A DNA stretch of 9,736 bases from Sedimenticola sp. (GTDB lineage Bacteria; Pseudomonadota; Gammaproteobacteria; Chromatiales; Chromatiaceae). Numbering within the stretch: the first letter of the stretch is position 1; every line of letters starts with the position of its first letter. Below, piece after piece: positions 6,927-9,736 of the stretch. The notes beneath the pieces are model-generated. The model worked only from the letters and a program-made list of their open reading frames with translations. It made no database searches and was not told the origin of the DNA. The position numbers and the translations under genes were made by a program. The stretch is from the NCBI GenBank assembly GCA_027038775.1, contig JALWGP010000260.1, positions 1 to 9,736 on the forward strand, given 5' to 3'.

Positions 6927-7559
6927 ATGAAGCACGACCGCCTGCCCGATCTCACCCGCCGCCAGCAGGAGATCTACGAGTACCTGCTGGAGAACCTGCA
7001 CAAGTTTCCCCACCCGCCCACGCTGGACGAGCTGTGCACCGCTCTCGGGCTCAGCTCGCGGGGCTCCCTGCACAAGCAGCTCCAGGCGCTGGTGAAGGCC
7101 GGGCTCATCGAGCCCATGAACAACAAGCGGCGCGGCGTGCGGCTGACGCCGCCCCCGCCCCAGGACGTTCCACCCGACGAGAACGAACTGCCCCTCTACG
7201 GGCGCATCGCCGCCGGCCGTCCCATCGAGGCCATCGCCGGCGAGGAGACCATCTCCGTCCCCCCGCCCCTGCGCACCGACCGGCCCTGCTACGTGCTCGA
7301 GGTGAAAGGGGATTCCATGATCGACGCCGGCATCCTGGACGGCGACTGGGTGATCATCGAGCAGCGCGACTACGCCCGCAACGGCGAGATCGTGGTGGCC
7401 CTGGTGGACGGCGAGGAGGCCACCCTGAAACGCATCGAGCAGCGCCAGGGCCGCGTGATCCTGCACCCCGCCAACCGCGAGATGAAGCCCATGAGCTACC
7501 GGCCCGAGCAGGTGCAGATCCAGGGTGTGCTGGTGGGACAGATGCGGCGCTACCACTGA
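6927..7559 (+). CDS. lexA: LexA repressor, SOS regulator (S24 peptidase)
   Basis: Represses SOS genes and cleaves itself when RecA filaments form on single-stranded DNA. 210 aa. The winged-helix DNA-binding domain spans residues ~8-72 (LTRRQQEIYEYL; recognition region SSRGSLHKQLQAL). A linker leads to the scissile Ala96-Gly97 in YGRIAAGRP. The catalytic Ser130 lies in KGDSM and Lys168 in EATLKRI, so self-cleavage should work. The start is set by homology and a GGAG Shine-Dalgarno six bases upstream; the frame stays open far upstream only because of GC-rich antisense sequence. It is divergent from gltX and convergent with the CBS gene. Autoregulation is suggested by the palindrome over its -10. 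The recognition region differs from the E. coli helix (SPNAAEEHLKAL), in line with a different operator. Confidence 0.97.
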   Translation: MKHDRLPDLTRRQQEIYEYLLENLHKFPHPPTLDELCTALGLSSRGSLHKQLQALVKAGLIEPMNNKRRGVRLTPPPPQDVPPDENELPLYGRIAAGRPIEAIAGEETISVPPPLRTDRPCYVLEVKGDSMIDAGILDGDWVIIEQRDYARNGEIVVALVDGEEATLKRIEQRQGRVILHPANREMKPMSYRPEQVQIQGVLVGQMRRYH

Positions 7560-7571
7560 GGGCGGCCTCAG
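7556..7571. terminator. Hairpin shared by the convergent lexA and CBS-gene stops
   Basis: CTGAGG-GCGG-CCTCAG is a perfect 6-bp stem with a 4-base loop. It contains both stop codons: TGA of lexA (7557-7559) and, on the other strand, TGA of the CBS gene (7568-7570). No T-tract follows on either side, so termination by it would be weak or Rho-assisted. Confidence 0.4.
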
Positions 7572-7999
7572 GAGTAGTAGATGTACTTCTCCAGCTGCTC
7601 GATGACGAACTGCTGCTCGTCGATGATGTCCTTGACGATGTCACCGATGGAGACCAGCCCGGCCAGCCGGCCCTCCTCCACCACCGGCAGGTGACGGATG
7701 CGGTTCTCGGTCATGAGCGCCATGCACTCGTTGGTGGTGGTGTCGGGGGTCACCACCAGCAGCTGGCGGGTCATCACCTCCTCCACCGGCGTCTCCCGGG
7801 AACTGCGCCCCTCCAGCGCCACCTTGCAGGTGTAGTCCCGCTCGGAGAAGAGCCCCACCGGCCTTCCCTGGTCCACCACCACCAGCGACCCGACCCCGAG
7901 GTCGGCCAGCCGCCGGATGGCCTCGAACACCGTCTCCCCGGGAGAGACGGTGTATACCTCTTCCCCCTTCAGCCTGAGGATGTCACGAACGGTTTTCAT
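7568..7999 (-). CDS. Stand-alone two-CBS-domain protein
   Basis: A small cytoplasmic Bateman-module protein of 143 aa made almost entirely of two CBS domains (~9-62 and ~72-130). Such modules bind AMP, ATP, SAM or related nucleotides and regulate partners. The ligand-site pattern GLFSERDY (residues 49-56) in CBS1 and the equivalent GLVSIGD (114-120) in CBS2 are present, as is the usual helical tail FVIEQLEKYI. The start is supported by a strong AAGGAG Shine-Dalgarno (8005-8010) five bases before ATG. Only 8 bp separate its stop from that of lexA. No transporter, kinase or dehydrogenase gene adjoins it, so its partner and process cannot be inferred. It is a common type in proteobacteria. Confidence 0.92.
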   Translation of the reverse strand: MKTVRDILRLKGEEVYTVSPGETVFEAIRRLADLGVGSLVVVDQGRPVGLFSERDYTCKVALEGRSSRETPVEEVMTRQLLVVTPDTTTNECMALMTENRIRHLPVVEEGRLAGLVSIGDIVKDIIDEQQFVIEQLEKYIYYS

Positions 8000-8154
8000 G
8001 TTCGCTCCTTCGTGGTGAACGGTACTTGACCAATAAGATTAGTCCATCCGGGGGAATTTGCCAGGAAGCCTGCCGGGGCCACTACGCCTTGCGGCTCCAG
8101 GCAAGCCGGACCACAATCGGTGGCGCAATCATCCATTTCAGGGGGAATCCCACA

Positions 8155-8358
8155 ATGCAGAAAGGCGATATCGTGGCCGACGCCAAGGGAAACCGGTTTG
8201 TCATCACGAGTACAACCCATGTGAACGAGATCAGCATCTTCGAGCTGGCACCGGAAGCATGGGTGGCCGATCCGGAGGCTCCGACCGTGGAGGTTGTCGG
8301 GGAGGAACTTGAAGCGCTGTTTGTGTCCACCGACCGGTCTTCCGTGAAGTCATCGTAG
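8155..8358 (+). CDS. Hypothetical 67-aa acidic protein
   Basis: Not recognised. The ATG at 8155 is chosen because a good Shine-Dalgarno (AGGGGGA) lies 8 bases upstream; the frame runs further up only from a TTG without a ribosome site. The product starts MQKGDIVADAKGNRFVITS, a pattern seen in small SH3-like beta-barrels, then an acidic middle (EAWVADPEAPTVEVVGEELE) and a Ser-rich end. It has no signal peptide, membrane helix or cysteine. It is divergent from the CBS gene across 155 bp and ends 190 bp before the CRISPR array. There is no evidence linking it to CRISPR function. The codon usage looks coding, with GC-rich third positions. Confidence 0.62.
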   Translation: MQKGDIVADAKGNRFVITSTTHVNEISIFELAPEAWVADPEAPTVEVVGEELEALFVSTDRSSVKSS

Positions 8359-8548
8359 AGCACAAGTTTCACCGGGGAGGCAGCGCTATAACCCCTTTGG
8401 CTACGCCGTAGCCTTGAAGATTTATACCTTCACATCAGCCAGCACAGATGGAGGGGTGTTTAGGCTGGTACTCATATTTTTCCTGTGTTCCCACTTCATA
8501 GGAACAGGAGTGCTTGATAGCACCAATCCTCGGCAGGCCAACAATCTC
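8359..8548. other. Non-coding CRISPR flank with two hairpins
   Basis: No convincing gene. It is richer in A+T than most of the window. One perfect hairpin, GGCTAC-GCC-GTAGCC (8399-8413), lies 40 bp after the small ORF and could be a weak terminator for it. A second, imperfect hairpin pairs TCCTGTGTTCC (8481-8491) with GGAACAGGA (8501-8509). If the array is transcribed on the minus strand this is its trailer; if on the plus strand it would be the leader. Confidence 0.5.
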
Positions 8549-8585
8549 ATTTCAATCTGCTCCCGCTCCAAAGGAGCGGGAGAAC
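8549..8585 (-). repeat. Degenerate first CRISPR repeat (probable leader-distal end)
   Basis: It differs from the consensus at positions 1, 8, 10 and 11 (plus-strand numbering), all transitions. The whole 23-nt stem-loop is intact. Read on the minus strand its end becomes ATTGAAAT. Sequence decay at one end is normal for the oldest repeat of an array. Confidence 0.85.
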
Positions 8586-9695
8586 CACCAGGTCCTGCGC
8601 TGGTAGTGCTGCCAACCCTGGTTTCAACCCACTCCCGCTCCAAAGGAGCGGGAGAACCATATCAACCTCCAGACCTCACACCCGCAACGATGTTTCAACC
8701 CACTCCCGCTCCAAAGGAGCGGGAGAACCCCCGCTCGATTCCGACGTGTTCCTGTGGACCCCGGTTTCAACCCACTCCCGCTCCAAAGGAGCGGGAGAAC
8801 GCTATCGTCGTCGAACAGCCTGGCGTGTTCCAGGGTTTCAACCCACTCCCGCTCCAAAGGAGCGGGAGAACCACCCGCCGGTGGTCGATCAGCCAGGACC
8901 GCAGAGTTTCAACCCACTCCCGCTCCAAAGGAGCGGGAGAACGCCGGACGCTGGTATGTGTCGATTCAGGTTGAGATGTTTCAACCCACTCCCGCTCCAA
9001 AGGAGCGGGAGAACTCCCGCGCCGCATCGTTCGCAATCATCCTGAGCCAGTTTCAACCCACTCCCGCTCCAAAGGAGCGGGAGAACCGAAAATCCCATAT
9101 CCCGCCGGTACAACGATTGGGTTTCAACCCACTCCCGCTCCAAAGGAGCGGGAGAACTGTCCCGGTGGTGCTGTTTGTGATGCGCAGCCGGTAGTTTCAA
9201 CCCACTCCCGCTCCAAAGGAGCGGGAGAACGGCGGGCCGGATAGCCGCTGCGGTGACAGGTGAGTTTCAACCCACTCCCGCTCCAAAGGAGCGGGAGAAC
9301 CCCGGACCAGGTTGTGCCGAATCCTAGGAAAGATGTTTCAACCCACTCCCGCTCCAAAGGAGCGGGAGAACCAACCCGGCCCGGTGCAGCCAAGAAAAAG
9401 CCTCCTGTTTCAACCCACTCCCGCTCCAAAGGAGCGGGAGAACATGCTCGTGTTTGCCGACGAGACGTCGGACATGGGTTTCAACCCACTCCCGCTCCAA
9501 AGGAGCGGGAGAACTGGCCGCTGGTGCTGTCGGTGCCGGGTATCTGCTCTGGTTTCAACCCACTCCCGCTCCAAAGGAGCGGGAGAACCCCGAAACGCTT
9601 GGACATGAGGCGGGAGAATCGACGGTTTCAACCCACTCCCGCTCCAAAGGAGCGGGAGAACGCAAGCCGCTGAAGCCCTTGCAGGGCGCGCTGGT

Positions 9696-9732
9696 GTATC
9701 AACCCCCTCCCGCCCCAACGGAGCGGGAGACA
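9696..9732 (-). repeat. Degenerate last CRISPR repeat at the window edge
   Basis: It differs from the consensus at positions 3, 11, 19, 24, 36 and 37. The T-to-C change at 19 and the A-to-C change at 24 hit the stem and loop, with no compensating change. Four of the six differences replace A or T with C. It could be true decay or low-quality sequence at a contig end; the window stops four bases later. Confidence 0.7.
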
Positions 9733-9736
9733 CGAC

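Larger units (their letters stand above)
8549..9736 (-). CRISPR. CRISPR array: 17 repeats of 37 nt, 16 spacers, continues to window edge
   Basis: Repeats start at 8549, 8621, 8692, 8764, 8835, 8906, 8978, 9050, 9121, 9194, 9264, 9335, 9407, 9478, 9552, 9625 and 9696. Spacers are 33-37 nt and all different. The repeat begins GTTTCAACCCA on the plus strand and holds a perfect 10-bp stem, CTCCCGCTCC / GGAGCGGGAG, around AAA (repeat positions 12-34), then AAC. Copies 2-16 are identical. Read on the minus strand the repeat ends GTTGAAAC, close to the common ATTGAAAC 5' handle of crRNAs, and the degenerate repeat 1 fits a leader-distal end. Both favour minus-strand transcription with leader and cas genes beyond the right edge. 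The 37-nt length is longer than usual for I-C, I-E or I-F repeats and would fit I-A/I-B/I-D or type III, but the subtype cannot be fixed without cas genes. Confidence 0.97.

Noticed and set aside
5394..7559. 721-codon plus-strand ORF spanning gltX antisense and lexA
   Set aside because: Only the last 210 codons are LexA. The upstream part is the GC-rich antisense of gltX, lacks family features, and precedes the lexA promoter.
8026..8154. N-terminal extension of the small ORF from TTG at 8026
   Set aside because: No ribosome site at the TTG; the ATG at 8155 has a good one.
9158..9551. Similarity between spacers 9 and 14 (shared TGGTGCTGT)
   Set aside because: Nine shared bases among 36-37 in GC-rich spacers is not enough to claim related targets.
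8414..9733. Several ORFs through the CRISPR array with recurring LPLQRSGRT, PAPKERE and SRSKGAGE motifs
   Set aside because: They are translations of the CRISPR repeat in different frames, not repeat proteins.

Overview
The window looks like chromosomal DNA of a GC-rich gammaproteobacterium. The evidence is a GlnRS (glnS) alongside a discriminating-type GluRS (gltX), proteobacterial tRNA sequences with encoded CCA, a CpsG/ManB-type phosphomannomutase, and a candidate sigma-28 (FliA) promoter. I cannot name a genus. Purple-sulfur or sulfur-oxidiser relatives are a guess only.

Layout. (1) 1-2907, minus strand: the 5' two thirds of a phosphomannomutase gene (manB/cpsG, cut by the window start), preceded by an inner-membrane diguanylate cyclase gene (1042-2907). 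The cyclase has a periplasmic c-type heme motif, HAMP, a cysteine-rich GAF-like segment and GGDEF. Its upstream region carries a good match to a FliA promoter, which would put it in the flagellar/motility regulon. (2) 3121-6782, minus strand: a translation cluster in the order gltX, glnS, tRNA-Ala(GGC), tRNA-Glu(TTC), with a tRNA promoter and a terminator. Three copies of a ~58-bp REP-like palindromic element lie in it. Two of them overlap and supply the TAG stop codons of glnS and gltX. (3) 6783-7999: lexA on the plus strand, divergent from gltX. A 15-bp perfect palindrome sits over its -10 box and is probably the LexA operator. A convergent gene encodes a two-CBS-domain protein, and its stop and the lexA stop lie in one small hairpin. 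(4) 8155-8358: a 67-aa hypothetical protein. (5) 8549-9736: a CRISPR array of 17 repeats (37 nt) and 16 spacers (33-37 nt) that runs to the window end. No cas gene is visible. The first and last repeats are degenerate and 15 in between are identical.

How it fits together. The core genes are housekeeping: sugar-nucleotide precursor supply, Glu/Gln charging and SOS control. The accessory interest lies in the heme-linked c-di-GMP enzyme with its motility-type promoter, the REP elements at synthetase stop codons, the unusual candidate LexA site, and the CRISPR array. The array is probably transcribed on the minus strand, with its leader and any cas genes beyond the right edge.
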